A stretch of 64,000 bases of DNA from Bacteroidales bacterium (GTDB lineage: Bacteria; Bacteroidota; Bacteroidia; Bacteroidales; F082), in the NCBI GenBank assembly GCA_023229245.1, contig JALNZU010000004.1:62001-126000 (forward strand), given 5' to 3'. Position numbers and translations under genes: made by a program. The first letter of the stretch is position 1; every line of letters starts with the position of its first letter. A model generated the notes under the pieces. It had not been told where the DNA came from, did no database searches, and saw nothing but the letters and a program-made list of their open reading frames with translations. Shown piece after piece: positions 26,021 through 34,878 of this stretch.

Positions 26021-26065
26021 AAAAACGATAGAACCATCCGGCCGACGGATGGTTCTATCGAAAAA
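26021..26065. terminator. Strong hairpin terminator with perfect 15-bp stem
   Basis: CGATAGAACCATCCG (26026-26040) pairs perfectly with CGGATGGTTCTATCG (26046-26060) around the 5-nt loop GCCGA. On the minus strand it is followed by a run of Ts (plus-strand As at 26019-26025), so it should end T9SS cargo 2. An A run on the other side gives weak bidirectionality. Confidence 0.93.
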
Positions 26066-26081
26066 CTTAAAACATCTATTA

Positions 26082-27953
26082 TTATTTATTAATTACTATC
26101 TTTTTAATATATTGTTGACCAGCGCTTTGTATCATTAGCGTATAAGTTCCGTTGATCAGTTCGTCGGTATTCAGACGGATGATCTGTTTTTTTGCCCCAT
26201 GATTTATGATTGTTCTTTCAATCATCGTTTTACCTATCATGTTTATCAGATACATGTCAACAATTCCGTCGTTCGGCATTTCAAATGCAATGTTTAGTTC
26301 GTTTTGGGCTGGATTAGGGTACACACTCAGGCCGATTTCTTCTTGCTTTTGGGGTACGTTCAGGTAGTTACTGATCACATTGTTGGCGTTGAGTATCTCG
26401 CCTGTGACAGTGTTCACTATGAAACCAATGAAGCTGAGTTTCTCGTATCTCCATGTGTCGGGTATATCAATGGTATATGAATACGAATGAATGCTACCAC
26501 TTTCTATAGGTGTAGGCAAGCTTCCTTCTGTTCCAAAAGGGGTATCCAATATTCGACGTGCCACGTGGTCGTAATGCATCTCGGAAGCTAGTATAGATTG
26601 CGGCATGCTTTCAAATCCACACATTGGGCCGTATGCGCCGCCTGCATAATAATTAGTCTGATTCCATTGTGAGCTGGTTCCCCATAAGCTATCTTCGGTA
26701 ATGATCACTCCAAACCTTAGTTCTTCTTGTACAAGAGCTACAAACTCTGATTCCAGATCGAAGCTTACCATACGTGTTTCTGGGTCCCAATGGAAGTTTA
26801 TTATGTCGATAGTTGCAGGGCTGATTGTGTTGATACGGCGCTCATATCCGGCTTCCAGCAGACTTGGATCATCATCGCCCGGTGTTCGGTCGGTGGTAAC
26901 CTGCGGATATCCCATAAATCCGGGAATAATATTAGGTATCGCAGCATCATAAGGAGCATATACCATAGGATCATCATTGTGAACCGCTACACCAATCCAG
27001 GTGTCGGGATAGGTATCAGCCATATAATCCATAAAACAAATACCCCTTGTACACCATCCACACCAGGTTCCGGTAGCTTCTTCGGCTAACACTTTTTTGG
27101 TCGGAATAAAAGATACCACACTAACTAAGCTTTCCAGACTGTTGTTATCAGGGTTTTGATCAATAGTACCGTTGACATTGTCGATAGTAGTCAGAATAGT
27201 ATAAGCTCCTAATTCCGTTAGTGTGATTTCCTCAGTATGAGTAAAACTATATGACTGTCCTATAGTGATATTCACTCCGCTTACATGATATGTAACAGCT
27301 TCGCCTTGGTTGATCGAGTATAACACATCAAAAGAAGTGATGGGGTTTATCCCTTCGTTGACCACCATACCTTTTAGCTGGAAAGAGGAATTTATGGGAA
27401 TATAAGGTGAAACATCCACTTTGACTAAAGCTACATCTACATCGAAAGGTGTTTCAACCTTCACATCATCTATATACCAGTAATTTACATTATAAAGATT
27501 ACCGCTGATAAATAAACAGATTTGTACATTGCTTTGGTTGACACCGGCCATTTCTACCATAATTTGTTCAGGGCCTACTGAGGTAGTAGGTGTTTTTTGC
27601 CAGAGCACCTCCCATTCGCCTTCACCAACACGAAACGCCGCACCTATGGTAGGGCCATTGGAGTAAAAGTCGTACATATGGCGAAAGCTGAGAATAAGGT
27701 CAGAAGCCTCGGTCAAATCCATCACCGGAGAGATAAGCCGGGAGGTGGTGTTTTGTTGAACCCATGAAAACTTAGCTTCGGGAGCTTGCCCTCCTGCATT
27801 ATTCGAATTGCTCCTTGACCATTGGTTTGGAACACCTTCGGCAATCCAGCCCTCAGGCATCCACGCACCAGAAAAGTCTTCATTCAGGTAAGACTGTGAG
27901 AAAGCACTAAGGTAAAAAAGTGCCCATACAATAAGTAGTAGATTTCTTTTCAT
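26082..27953 (-). CDS. T9SS cargo 2: secreted thioredoxin-like (Omp28-type) multidomain protein
   Basis: A 623-residue secreted protein with the same plan as cargo 1: signal peptide (1-19), jelly roll opening NEDFSGAWMPEGW (20-170), beta-sandwich (175-285), then a thioredoxin-like domain with CGWC (Cys298/Cys301 in ATGTWCGWCTRG) and MGYPQVTTDR at the cis-Pro position, and a C-terminal type A T9SS sorting domain from NPAQNELNI. It lacks the Ig-like domain found before the sorting domain in cargo 1. CGWC is unusually close to redox-active thioredoxins, so oxidoreductase activity at the cell surface is possible but unproven. The ATG lies 36 bp after the sigma-factor stop with no promoter between, suggesting one transcript. 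Confidence 0.88.
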   Translation of the reverse strand: MKRNLLLIVWALFYLSAFSQSYLNEDFSGAWMPEGWIAEGVPNQWSRSNSNNAGGQAPEAKFSWVQQNTTSRLISPVMDLTEASDLILSFRHMYDFYSNGPTIGAAFRVGEGEWEVLWQKTPTTSVGPEQIMVEMAGVNQSNVQICLFISGNLYNVNYWYIDDVKVETPFDVDVALVKVDVSPYIPINSSFQLKGMVVNEGINPITSFDVLYSINQGEAVTYHVSGVNITIGQSYSFTHTEEITLTELGAYTILTTIDNVNGTIDQNPDNNSLESLVSVVSFIPTKKVLAEEATGTWCGWCTRGICFMDYMADTYPDTWIGVAVHNDDPMVYAPYDAAIPNIIPGFMGYPQVTTDRTPGDDDPSLLEAGYERRINTISPATIDIINFHWDPETRMVSFDLESEFVALVQEELRFGVIITEDSLWGTSSQWNQTNYYAGGAYGPMCGFESMPQSILASEMHYDHVARRILDTPFGTEGSLPTPIESGSIHSYSYTIDIPDTWRYEKLSFIGFIVNTVTGEILNANNVISNYLNVPQKQEEIGLSVYPNPAQNELNIAFEMPNDGIVDMYLINMIGKTMIERTIINHGAKKQIIRLNTDELINGTYTLMIQSAGQQYIKKIVINK

Positions 27954-27989
27954 AAGAATTGATGTTAATGGTTAATTATGATGAAAAAC

Positions 27990-28556
27990 TCAAGTAAAAT
28001 ATTTGTTGGGTATGTGTTCTTTCATGCGATGTGAATAGCTTTTTCGCAAACTGGCCCTTGCACGTGTAAGCTGTGATTTAGAAGTGTTTTCAGAGATATT
28101 CAGCATGCTCCCAATTTCCTTGTGAGTAAAGCCTTCTATTACGTTAAGTTGAAATACTCTCTTATAGCCTAATGGGAGTAATTCGATCAGTGCTTGAATT
28201 TCTTGATGATATACAGCTGAGGTGACTGAATGCTCCGAAACGACACTATCAGGCAAATAAGTCAACTCGTTTTCTGTGTAAGTGATTTTTTTTCTTTTAT
28301 AGAAATTTAAGGCAGTGGTTACCATTATCCTTCGTAGCCAGCTCTCGAAAGTGCCTTTGAATGAAAAATCAGCAAGATATCGAAACACCTTAATAAAGCC
28401 CTCCTGAAGGATATCCTCAGCATCTTCCAACGAACGGGCATATCTACGGCAAACAGGTAAAAGCCGGGGAGCAAAGTAATGATATAATTGAAATTCAGCC
28501 TGTCGGTCTCGTTTGATACAGTGTTGGATAAGAGAATAGGTTTCAGTTTGAGTCAT
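27990..28556 (-). CDS. ECF sigma factor (RNA polymerase sigma-70 family)
   Basis: A 188-residue extracytoplasmic-function sigma factor. Region 2 spans ~15-90 (LYHYFAPRLLPVCRRYARSLEDAEDILQEGFIKVF, then FKGTFESWLRRI). Region 4 spans ~125-180 (LLPLGYKRVFQLNVIEGFTHKEIGSMLNISENTSKSQL). There is no adjacent anti-sigma FecR-like gene. The following gene, 36 bp downstream, encodes a T9SS-secreted protein, which may belong to the regulon or simply share the transcript. A candidate -7 box lies at 28669-28676. Confidence 0.95.
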   Translation of the reverse strand: MTQTETYSLIQHCIKRDRQAEFQLYHYFAPRLLPVCRRYARSLEDAEDILQEGFIKVFRYLADFSFKGTFESWLRRIMVTTALNFYKRKKITYTENELTYLPDSVVSEHSVTSAVYHQEIQALIELLPLGYKRVFQLNVIEGFTHKEIGSMLNISENTSKSQLTRARASLRKSYSHRMKEHIPNKYFT

Positions 28557-28913
28557 TGATTCATTTCAGTTTAGTTTCCACTAAGGTAAGTCCTGTTCAA
28601 AACCTGGATCATCGTCATACCATTTATACGATTGTATTCAGACCATCTACTAAGCGAAAATTTCGATGCAAAAATATGGTGTGTCGGATGAACTATATGT
28701 GAAAAGCACTACTACAATAACTATACAATACAGTAATTTTTTTTCGTTATTCAAAATAAATCTTCTATACTTATAGAGTTAAGTATCAGAAAAACAGTAT
28801 AGTATGAATTGCTATACCTCTACAAAACGAAAAATTACCTGGACTAAGCTGAAAGACGTATTTTTACGACAGACAGAAATAGTAATCCTGCATTATTTGC
28901 TGAAACTTTTTGA
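28557..28913. other. Intergenic region upstream of the ECF sigma gene
   Basis: Apart from the candidate promoter no feature was recognised. A plus-strand 61-codon frame starting at 28804 runs antisense into the next gene and has no coding character or promoter, so it is not called. Confidence 0.5.
28669..28676 (-). promoter_or_regulatory. Possible -7 box (TATTTTTG) for the ECF sigma operon
   Basis: Minus-strand TATTTTTG followed by CATC, 112 bp before the ATG at 28556. The long leader makes it tentative. Confidence 0.4.
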
Positions 28914-29351
28914 TCAGAACCAGCCTGTCCCGAAATTACGGAAAGGCCATGGGATGGAAATCAAAATGATAAGGAATGCAACTAAATAAGCAAAAAACAG
29001 TTTTCTACTGTTAGAAGCATGTTGAAGTAGCTTTTTATTCTTTGAATAAAAAATGGTCATTATAACTAATGCAATGACCATCAAGCTGATATGTTCAATT
29101 AAATAAAATCTTGACAAAGCATATTTCATGGAAGAGGCAGAAAAAATGACCTTAGGACTGATAAAATATAGAATCAGACCTAAAAGGAGTTGAAAATGCC
29201 CTGCAGCTAAAGTGATCTTGGAGTAATTCAGTGCCCTGCCGGATTGTTTAGCTGAAAATGCCGATTTATACAAGCTGACAAGAGCAAAGATCATGGCAAT
29301 AATGAAAATCCAGCGTAGCCCCGAATGACTTTTGACAAGTATAGAATACAT
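28914..29351 (-). CDS. Four-span membrane protein (Bacteroidota cytochrome b-like small protein)
   Basis: A 145-residue protein with four hydrophobic helices. Its opening, MYSILVKSHSGLRWIF, resembles a small Bacteroidota membrane family with a conserved HSGLRW motif, sometimes labelled cytochrome B in annotations. Other possible ligand residues are a His in AAGHFQ and one in LIEHISLMV. Heme binding has not been shown and I infer only membrane location. It is isolated, with 322 bp of empty sequence upstream and the sigma factor region downstream, all on the same strand. Confidence 0.75.
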   Translation of the reverse strand: MYSILVKSHSGLRWIFIIAMIFALVSLYKSAFSAKQSGRALNYSKITLAAGHFQLLLGLILYFISPKVIFSASSMKYALSRFYLIEHISLMVIALVIMTIFYSKNKKLLQHASNSRKLFFAYLVAFLIILISIPWPFRNFGTGWF

Positions 29352-29673
29352 ATATTATTTGTGTTTTAGTTGTTACTTATTTGACTTTTAGTGCATTGTC
29401 TGTAACGGTACAACTACGTAAAGCAGAGATCATACACATTTTTACAGACAACTTACCTTGATAAACCGTGTGAATACACATCAGTAAATCAAACAGCAAG
29501 AATACTTAAAAGTTTGATAGGAGCGAAATTATTCAGCTTGTTTTTATGTCGGTATGACCAAAGTATTGAAGGTGAGCCGTTCGGCGGTTGAAACCCTATC
29601 AGTTTTGGTTTGACTACCTATACCTGACACATCTTATGTTGAATCATTTTTTAGTAAAAATGGTTATGACCCA
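29352..29673. other. Intergenic region with no gene seen
   Basis: No ORF with coding character, no tRNA-like fold and no strong hairpin was recognised here. Confidence 0.5.
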
Positions 29674-30357
29674 TTATTTACGCATGGCAAAACTCAGGAT
29701 CACACCTAAAATAAGGCTAAGGAATGCGGCAAACAACACCTGATAGCTTTCAGGAAGCAGAAAAGTGATCGTATGGGCGGGTATCCAGAAAAGAGGAATG
29801 GATTTTTTAAACACAAAATTCCATAAGCTGTCCCAGTCCATCGTATTAAAGATCTTTCGTAGCTGTATAGGTCTGACAAGTGCAATGGCTCTTCCGTTCC
29901 ATTGCGAAATATGTGCATCAGTGATACGGTGCAGGGTCATCATCACCGGTGCATAAATCAGGTTCATGGTCATACTGATACAAAAGGCTACTATTACTTT
30001 CTGAAAACTAAACGCATCCTGTATCGCTGTGGGTGCGAAAGTATATCCTAAATATGCCAAAAAGGCTGGAGTACCGTTTGCAAAAATGACGAAAGCTAAT
30101 TTAATAGTAAATCCTAATAAGCCCCACACCACAGCTTTTGGAAACCAACCGAACCCTTTATGACCGTATCTCCCTGTGCGGATGCGCAGTGCTAAGCTTT
30201 CACCGAAAGTTGCCAATACGGCAAATTTGAAGAAGCTCATCCACATACCATGAGTGTCATTTAAAAAAGTATAGGCTGAGGATAGGGGTGTGAGTAATAA
30301 AAACATTGATACAGTCAATAGCACTATGGCAATGACAATCAGATCATGCTTTTTCAT
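29674..30357 (-). CDS. Membrane protein, probably Mpv17/PMP22-like
   Basis: A 227-residue integral membrane protein with about five to six hydrophobic stretches. The C-terminal part (SLWNFVFKKSIPLFWIPAH, then TITFLLP and SLILGVILS) resembles the Mpv17/PMP22 signature with a Trp/Pro-rich segment followed by a final helix. Bacterial members have no assigned function. It begins 17 bp after the stop of the acyl-CoA synthetase gene, so the two probably share a transcript. The family call rests on a short motif, so treat the gene as a conserved membrane protein if a profile search disagrees. Confidence 0.65.
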   Translation of the reverse strand: MKKHDLIVIAIVLLTVSMFLLLTPLSSAYTFLNDTHGMWMSFFKFAVLATFGESLALRIRTGRYGHKGFGWFPKAVVWGLLGFTIKLAFVIFANGTPAFLAYLGYTFAPTAIQDAFSFQKVIVAFCISMTMNLIYAPVMMTLHRITDAHISQWNGRAIALVRPIQLRKIFNTMDWDSLWNFVFKKSIPLFWIPAHTITFLLPESYQVLFAAFLSLILGVILSFAMRK

Positions 30358-30374
30358 AGACTTGTGTCCTTTAT

Positions 30375-32432
30375 TTATTTTTCAATGCGTATGCGTGCAT
30401 CAACGGCGACCAGGGTCTGTTCGTTGGCGAGTAGCGGATTTAAGTCAAGTTCAGCTATTTCGGGGGCTGCTTGTGCCAATGCGGAAAGACGTAGGATGAC
30501 GTCCGCAAAAGCCGGTAAATGAATTCCTTTTTGCCCGCGATATCCTTGCAGGAGTTTGAAGCTCTTCAGGTTTTTGATCATATTATTGGCTTCCTTTGAG
30601 CTAACAGGAACTAAAGCTTTGGATACATCATTCAGTATCTCGATTACAACACCTCCCATGCCGCTCATCAAAACATGTCCAAAATCACCTTCACGGCTCA
30701 GACCTGCAAACAGTTCCATACCTGATAGCATGGGTTGTAATAAAATGGCAGTAGTATCCGGTATTTGCATCATTCGCTCAAACTCTTTTATCAGAGTTTC
30801 TTTGTCCTTTACATTGAGAACCACACCCCCTACATCGGATTTATGTACCGGTCCTACTACTTTCATCACTAAAGGAAAGCCTGTTTTTTCAGCTGATTTC
30901 AGAGCTTCTTCCCTAGTATGCACTACTGCTTCTGTTACTCTGTTTATTCCGGCAGCATCCAATAATTGCTGTACTTTGTTGGGTGATAAATAGCCGTTTT
31001 CCGCTTTTTCTATGCTATTTCTTATATCCTGATAATGTATTTCAATCTGATCGGGCTCATCGTCAGCAGGTTTTGGGGTATGATATACCCGTGTCAGAGC
31101 TTGTGCTAAGATCACTTCATCCGGAAAGATCACTCTGCCTTTTGCGATAAAGCTCTCGATCTCTGAGGCTGCTGTCAACACGGATGGCAGCACCGGATAA
31201 ATAGGTTTTTTACTATGTTGCATTTTTTCATCCAATACTTCATACACGTCGAAGATTGGGCTCAGGCCAGGGGTACCAAAAATGACTACCATTGCATCTA
31301 TGTGGTCAAACTGATCGGTAACGGTATCAATGATAAGCCCTAATTGTTCAGCAGTACCTGTTGCCAGAAAATCAATGGGGTTAGCTACTGAAGATCCAGG
31401 GAATAGTTGATCTTTAAGTGTTTCGGCTGCTTCGCCTGTGATAGGTGGTACTTGTAGTCCGCCATCAGATAGTGCATCGGTTAGCATGACTGCCGGCCCT
31501 CCTGCATGGGTGATGATGGCAATATTTTCACCTTTTAGTTCGGGATGGGCAAACACGGAGGCTACAGCTATCAGGTCTTCTCTTCCGTAGCAACGTACTA
31601 TACCTGCTTTTTTGAAGAGTGCATCAACAGCTGTGTCCGGACTGGCCATTGCACCTGTATGGGAGGATGCTGCACGGCTGCCTGCATCGCTTGAACCTGC
31701 TTTCACAGCAGCAATCCTACACCCTTTCCTGATCAATGATGAAGCATGCTTGAGCAACTTTTGTGGCTTGGCAATATGTTCTATATACAATAGCTTGATA
31801 TTGGAATCGCGGATAGGATCATAGTGCAAGTCCATATGTTCTAAAATCTCTTCAACTCCCATCTGTGCTGAGTTACCTACCGAAAAAACATTGGCAAACC
31901 TAAGCCCTTTTGGAATACCTGCTTCCATGATGAAACAGGCAGTTGCTCCAGAACCGGAAATAAAATCACAACCTTTAGGGTCGAGTTTGGGAATGGGATG
32001 GGTGAAAATACTATGATGTGTTGGGGTAAGTATGCCCACACAATTTGGTCCTATAAGCGAACCACCTGCTTCATTGATTGTGTGAACAATCTGCTGCTCA
32101 AGCAGCCGTCCTTCCTCACTCTCTTCACTAAATCCAGCTGATAATATGATAAAGGCTTTAGTTTCTTTCTGCTGTGCCAACACAGCTACCGTGTCTGGGG
32201 TATAGCGTGCTGCGATAGCAATGACAGCCAAATCGGTCTTTGGTAGATCAGCCACATTTCTATAACTTTTAACACCTTGTATCTCATCTTCTTTTGGATT
32301 TACAACATACAACCGGCCTTGAAAATTACCGTCAATGATATTTTTTAACACTTTTCCGCCCGGTTTACTAATGTCGTTAGAAGCACCTACTACAACTATA
32401 CTTTGAGGCTGGAGCAACTGTCTTGTAATCAT
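30375..32432 (-). CDS. ADP-forming acetate/acyl-CoA ligase (fused alpha-beta)
   Basis: A 685-residue cytosolic enzyme of the NDP-forming acyl-CoA synthetase family, with alpha and beta parts in one chain. The N-terminus is a CoA-binding Rossmann domain (QSIVVVGASNDISKPG). The succinyl-CoA-synthetase-like part carries the phospho-histidine candidate His258 in SSHTGAMA. Residues ~460-685 are an ATP-grasp domain (GYLSPNKVQQLLDAAG, FPLVMKVVGPVHKSDVGGV, LNPLLAN). It makes ATP or GTP from acyl-CoA while releasing acetate or another acid, a common energy step in fermentative bacteria, and is reversible. A -7 box at 32472-32479 lies upstream. It is cotranscribed with the Mpv17-like gene. Confidence 0.92.
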   Translation of the reverse strand: MITRQLLQPQSIVVVGASNDISKPGGKVLKNIIDGNFQGRLYVVNPKEDEIQGVKSYRNVADLPKTDLAVIAIAARYTPDTVAVLAQQKETKAFIILSAGFSEESEEGRLLEQQIVHTINEAGGSLIGPNCVGILTPTHHSIFTHPIPKLDPKGCDFISGSGATACFIMEAGIPKGLRFANVFSVGNSAQMGVEEILEHMDLHYDPIRDSNIKLLYIEHIAKPQKLLKHASSLIRKGCRIAAVKAGSSDAGSRAASSHTGAMASPDTAVDALFKKAGIVRCYGREDLIAVASVFAHPELKGENIAIITHAGGPAVMLTDALSDGGLQVPPITGEAAETLKDQLFPGSSVANPIDFLATGTAEQLGLIIDTVTDQFDHIDAMVVIFGTPGLSPIFDVYEVLDEKMQHSKKPIYPVLPSVLTAASEIESFIAKGRVIFPDEVILAQALTRVYHTPKPADDEPDQIEIHYQDIRNSIEKAENGYLSPNKVQQLLDAAGINRVTEAVVHTREEALKSAEKTGFPLVMKVVGPVHKSDVGGVVLNVKDKETLIKEFERMMQIPDTTAILLQPMLSGMELFAGLSREGDFGHVLMSGMGGVVIEILNDVSKALVPVSSKEANNMIKNLKSFKLLQGYRGQKGIHLPAFADVILRLSALAQAAPEIAELDLNPLLANEQTLVAVDARIRIEK

Positions 32433-32471
32433 ACTTTTATTTGTATTAATTTATATATCAGTATTTTGCGG

Positions 32472-32479
32472 CAAAGATA
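32472..32479 (-). promoter_or_regulatory. -7 box (TATCTTTG) for the acyl-CoA ligase operon
   Basis: Minus-strand TATCTTTG followed by CCGC, 39 bp ahead of the ATG at 32432. Confidence 0.6.
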
Positions 32480-32524
32480 AAAAGAATCGGTGCTGTCTAT
32501 AATTCTGATAGCTTATTTAGAATG

Positions 32525-32558
32525 AATCAAAAAAGCAGACCTGATAAGCCTGCTTTTA
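32525..32558 (-). terminator. Rho-independent terminator after the DhaL-DegV gene
   Basis: AAAAGCAG (32531-32538) pairs with CTGCTTTT (32550-32557). Read on the minus strand the stem is followed by a T run, 30 bp after the stop at 32588. Confidence 0.75.
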
Positions 32559-32587
32559 AGTTTCTATGTGTATAAAAGTAAAATGAC

Positions 32588-34381
32588 TTACTCTAAGAGG
32601 ACAGATAGTGCAACTACTCCGGGACCAACATTTGCTATCAATACCGGTGATGCCTGCATGATAAATTTTGGTTTTTGCCCGGTCAGCAGTTCCATTTGTT
32701 CGGCATACCATTGGGCTGAGGTTTCGTTTTCGGCGTGTGAAATAGCGTAACCCCACACTTTGTTGGCACCAATAAACCGTTCCATCTCTTTCATAATCAT
32801 TTTCATGCTGGCTTTTTCGCTTAGTGGCTTACCGAAAACTTCTGTTTTTCCATGATTTTTAACTTCTACTATAGGTTTGATACCTAAGATCTTTCCTATC
32901 AATCCTTTGGTATGGCTCACTCTACCGCTTTTCACCATGAACTTCATGTTTTTAGAGCTGACTAAGATGCGGGATTTTTCTGTCCAGCCATCAATAGCCT
33001 GAACTAATTCATCATGCTGCCGGCCATTTGATATAGCTTCGGCAGCCCGCATTACGGTTAAGCCTAAAGCTGAGGTAAGGCGCTTACTGTCGAGTACACT
33101 GATTTGTTTACCGGTATCCTGTATCAAACGTTTTGATGCATTGAGGCTGTTTTGCCAGGTACCACTCATACCCGAACTGATATGCAGGCTGATGATAGAA
33201 TCAAAATGAGTAGCTAAGTAGTTGTATTTGTTCACAAACTCGGTGAAAGCCGGTTGAGCTGAAGTAGGATGTGTATCAGTTGTCTTAAGCTTTTTTACAA
33301 ATTGATCTGGCTGAATAGTGATGCGGTCAATATAAAACTCTTCTCCAAAATGAACGGTAAGAGGTACTACCTGTATCTGATATTTTTCTATTATTTCGGC
33401 AGGCAGATCATTAGTTGAATCGGTAACCAATGCAATAGGATACTTGCGATTGGAAGCAATTTCGTTTTGCATGACCATATCGTCAACCTTTTGAAACGAG
33501 ATGGTAGCGTGTTGTGCTATATCATGAAACAATTCCCATGGATGATCAGTATGTATATGGATTCGCATTTTTTCAGGCGATCCGGCTATCACCATCGAGT
33601 CACCATGTTTTGCCATAATCTGAGCTAATTGATCGCGTTGCAGGTTTTTGCCATGTATCATAGCTTCGGTGCAATATCTGAATGTGATCTCATCATGTGT
33701 GATGGCATCAACTGATTCAAGTATCTCAATATTTGCAGTATCTAATTCAATTTCTTGCTGGCCGTTCTTAAAATAGTCAAACATGCCTTCAAGGAATACC
33801 ACAAACCCTTTGGCACCGGCATCAACTACATTGGCTTTGGCTAAAACTGCCATTTTTGATGTAGTGGCTTTAAGCGATTCCATAGCTATCAGTAGTCCGT
33901 CAAGTAGCAGTTTAAGAAAGTCTTCTATATGGTCTTTGAGTTTGTAGATACAGTCAGCCCAATCTTTTATGACCGAGATCATAGTACCTTCTACCGGGTT
34001 GGCAATAGCTTCATAGGCATATTGCACTGCGTTGCGCATATACTCCGCAAAGGCACTGACCGATAAAGTTTCTTCATTCTGTATCTCATTGCTGAACCCA
34101 TATAGAAACTGAGCGAATATGATACCCGAATTACCTCTGGCTCCTGTAAGGGCTGCATCAGCTAACGCAACGGCAGTGAGCTTTAGATTAGGCTGTGCCT
34201 GAGCGGTGTTGACAATACTGCGCATGGTTGAAGCTAAGTTGGTACCGGTATCCGCATCAGCAACCGGAAATACATTGATCTTATTAAGATAGTGTTGATT
34301 TTCAAAAATGCGCTGTGCACCGGCAACAAAGCTGTTATAAAGCTGAATACCGTTTATTTCAGTGATTTTTATTGTCTCCAA
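32588..34381 (-). CDS. DhaL (DAK2)-DegV fusion, fatty-acid-kinase-like
   Basis: A two-part cytosolic protein. The first third is a DhaL/DAK2 kinase domain with INVFPVADADTGTNLASTM (Asp residues that bind Mg-ATP) and ALTGARGNSGIIFAQF. A middle segment (MRIHIHTDHPW) matches the region after DhaL in FakA. The last ~310 residues are a DegV/FakB fatty-acid-binding fold (ALVTDSTNDLP, LHISSGMSGTWQNSL, KSGRVSHTKGLIG). FakA and FakB are usually separate and phosphorylate fatty acids for phospholipid synthesis, so this is a one-chain version. The frame is open to ATG 34447, but a -7 box at 34423-34430 lies within that stretch. TTG 34381 (then ETIKITEING), giving 597 residues, is therefore preferred. 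Confidence 0.85.
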   Translation of the reverse strand: METIKITEINGIQLYNSFVAGAQRIFENQHYLNKINVFPVADADTGTNLASTMRSIVNTAQAQPNLKLTAVALADAALTGARGNSGIIFAQFLYGFSNEIQNEETLSVSAFAEYMRNAVQYAYEAIANPVEGTMISVIKDWADCIYKLKDHIEDFLKLLLDGLLIAMESLKATTSKMAVLAKANVVDAGAKGFVVFLEGMFDYFKNGQQEIELDTANIEILESVDAITHDEITFRYCTEAMIHGKNLQRDQLAQIMAKHGDSMVIAGSPEKMRIHIHTDHPWELFHDIAQHATISFQKVDDMVMQNEIASNRKYPIALVTDSTNDLPAEIIEKYQIQVVPLTVHFGEEFYIDRITIQPDQFVKKLKTTDTHPTSAQPAFTEFVNKYNYLATHFDSIISLHISSGMSGTWQNSLNASKRLIQDTGKQISVLDSKRLTSALGLTVMRAAEAISNGRQHDELVQAIDGWTEKSRILVSSKNMKFMVKSGRVSHTKGLIGKILGIKPIVEVKNHGKTEVFGKPLSEKASMKMIMKEMERFIGANKVWGYAISHAENETSAQWYAEQMELLTGQKPKFIMQASPVLIANVGPGVVALSVLLE

Positions 34382-34422
34382 TGCTTCACTTATTAATGAA
34401 TACCTTTGTTTAAAAGCACGGG

Positions 34423-34430
34423 CAAAGATA
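34423..34430 (-). promoter_or_regulatory. -7 box (TATCTTTG) inside the longest DhaL-DegV frame
   Basis: Minus-strand TATCTTTG followed by CCCG. It sits 6-8 codons into the longest frame, so transcription would start downstream of ATG 34447, favouring a TTG start at 34381 with a leader of roughly 37 nt. Confidence 0.6.
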
Positions 34431-34447
34431 GCTATTTGTGAATGCAA

Positions 34448-34854
34448 CCGACATGCTCAACCAAACGATGGAGTAATATATTCTAAGGCGCTATTCATAA
34501 ATAGCTGATAAACAGCTTGGTAAGCTTGTTAGCATAAAGGTTGCATTGTTGATAACTTTTTTTGCAGCTTGAATAAGCCTGCTGCCGAACCGGATATCTT
34601 CCCTTGATTAAGAGTATGAATTCTACTTTAAATAATATGAATAGCGGGCGAATATTGGTCAGTTATCAGCTAATATAATGATGAATAGTATATGTTATAA
34701 ACTAAATGATGTAAATAAGATGGATTAAAGTGTAAAAAAAAGTAAAAAATCTTTAATTAAAGTTGTTTTGTATTCAGTTATATGTAAATTAGCCCCATAG
34801 AATAACTCCATCATAGATTTTATTCTACTAATTAACTGATTTTCAAACAAATTG
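34448..34854. other. Intergenic region upstream of the SusC fragment
   Basis: Very AT-rich, with no ORF. It should hold the promoter for the SusC fragment, but no perfect TAnnTTTG box is visible near the start. Confidence 0.45.
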
Positions 34855-34878
34855 CTAACCAAAATTCATCATTATGAG
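34855..34878 (+). repeat. 24-bp direct repeat, copy 1 (leader and start codon)
   Basis: The 24 bases ending in the start codon and AG are identical to 35755-35778, exactly 900 bp away. Each copy is the translation-initiation region of a SusC-type gene, so the repeat reflects gene duplication and conserved leader, not a mobile element. Confidence 0.9.

Noticed and set aside
26026..26060. Perfect 15-bp inverted repeat as a mobile-element end or recombination site
   Set aside because: Its 5-nt loop, the flanking T run on the minus strand and its position after a stop codon are those of a terminator. No transposase or second copy was seen.
28804..28989. 61-codon plus-strand frame between the ECF sigma gene and the small membrane protein gene
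   Set aside because: It runs antisense into the coding region of the membrane protein, has no -7 box, signal peptide or recognisable motif, and its composition is not coding-like.
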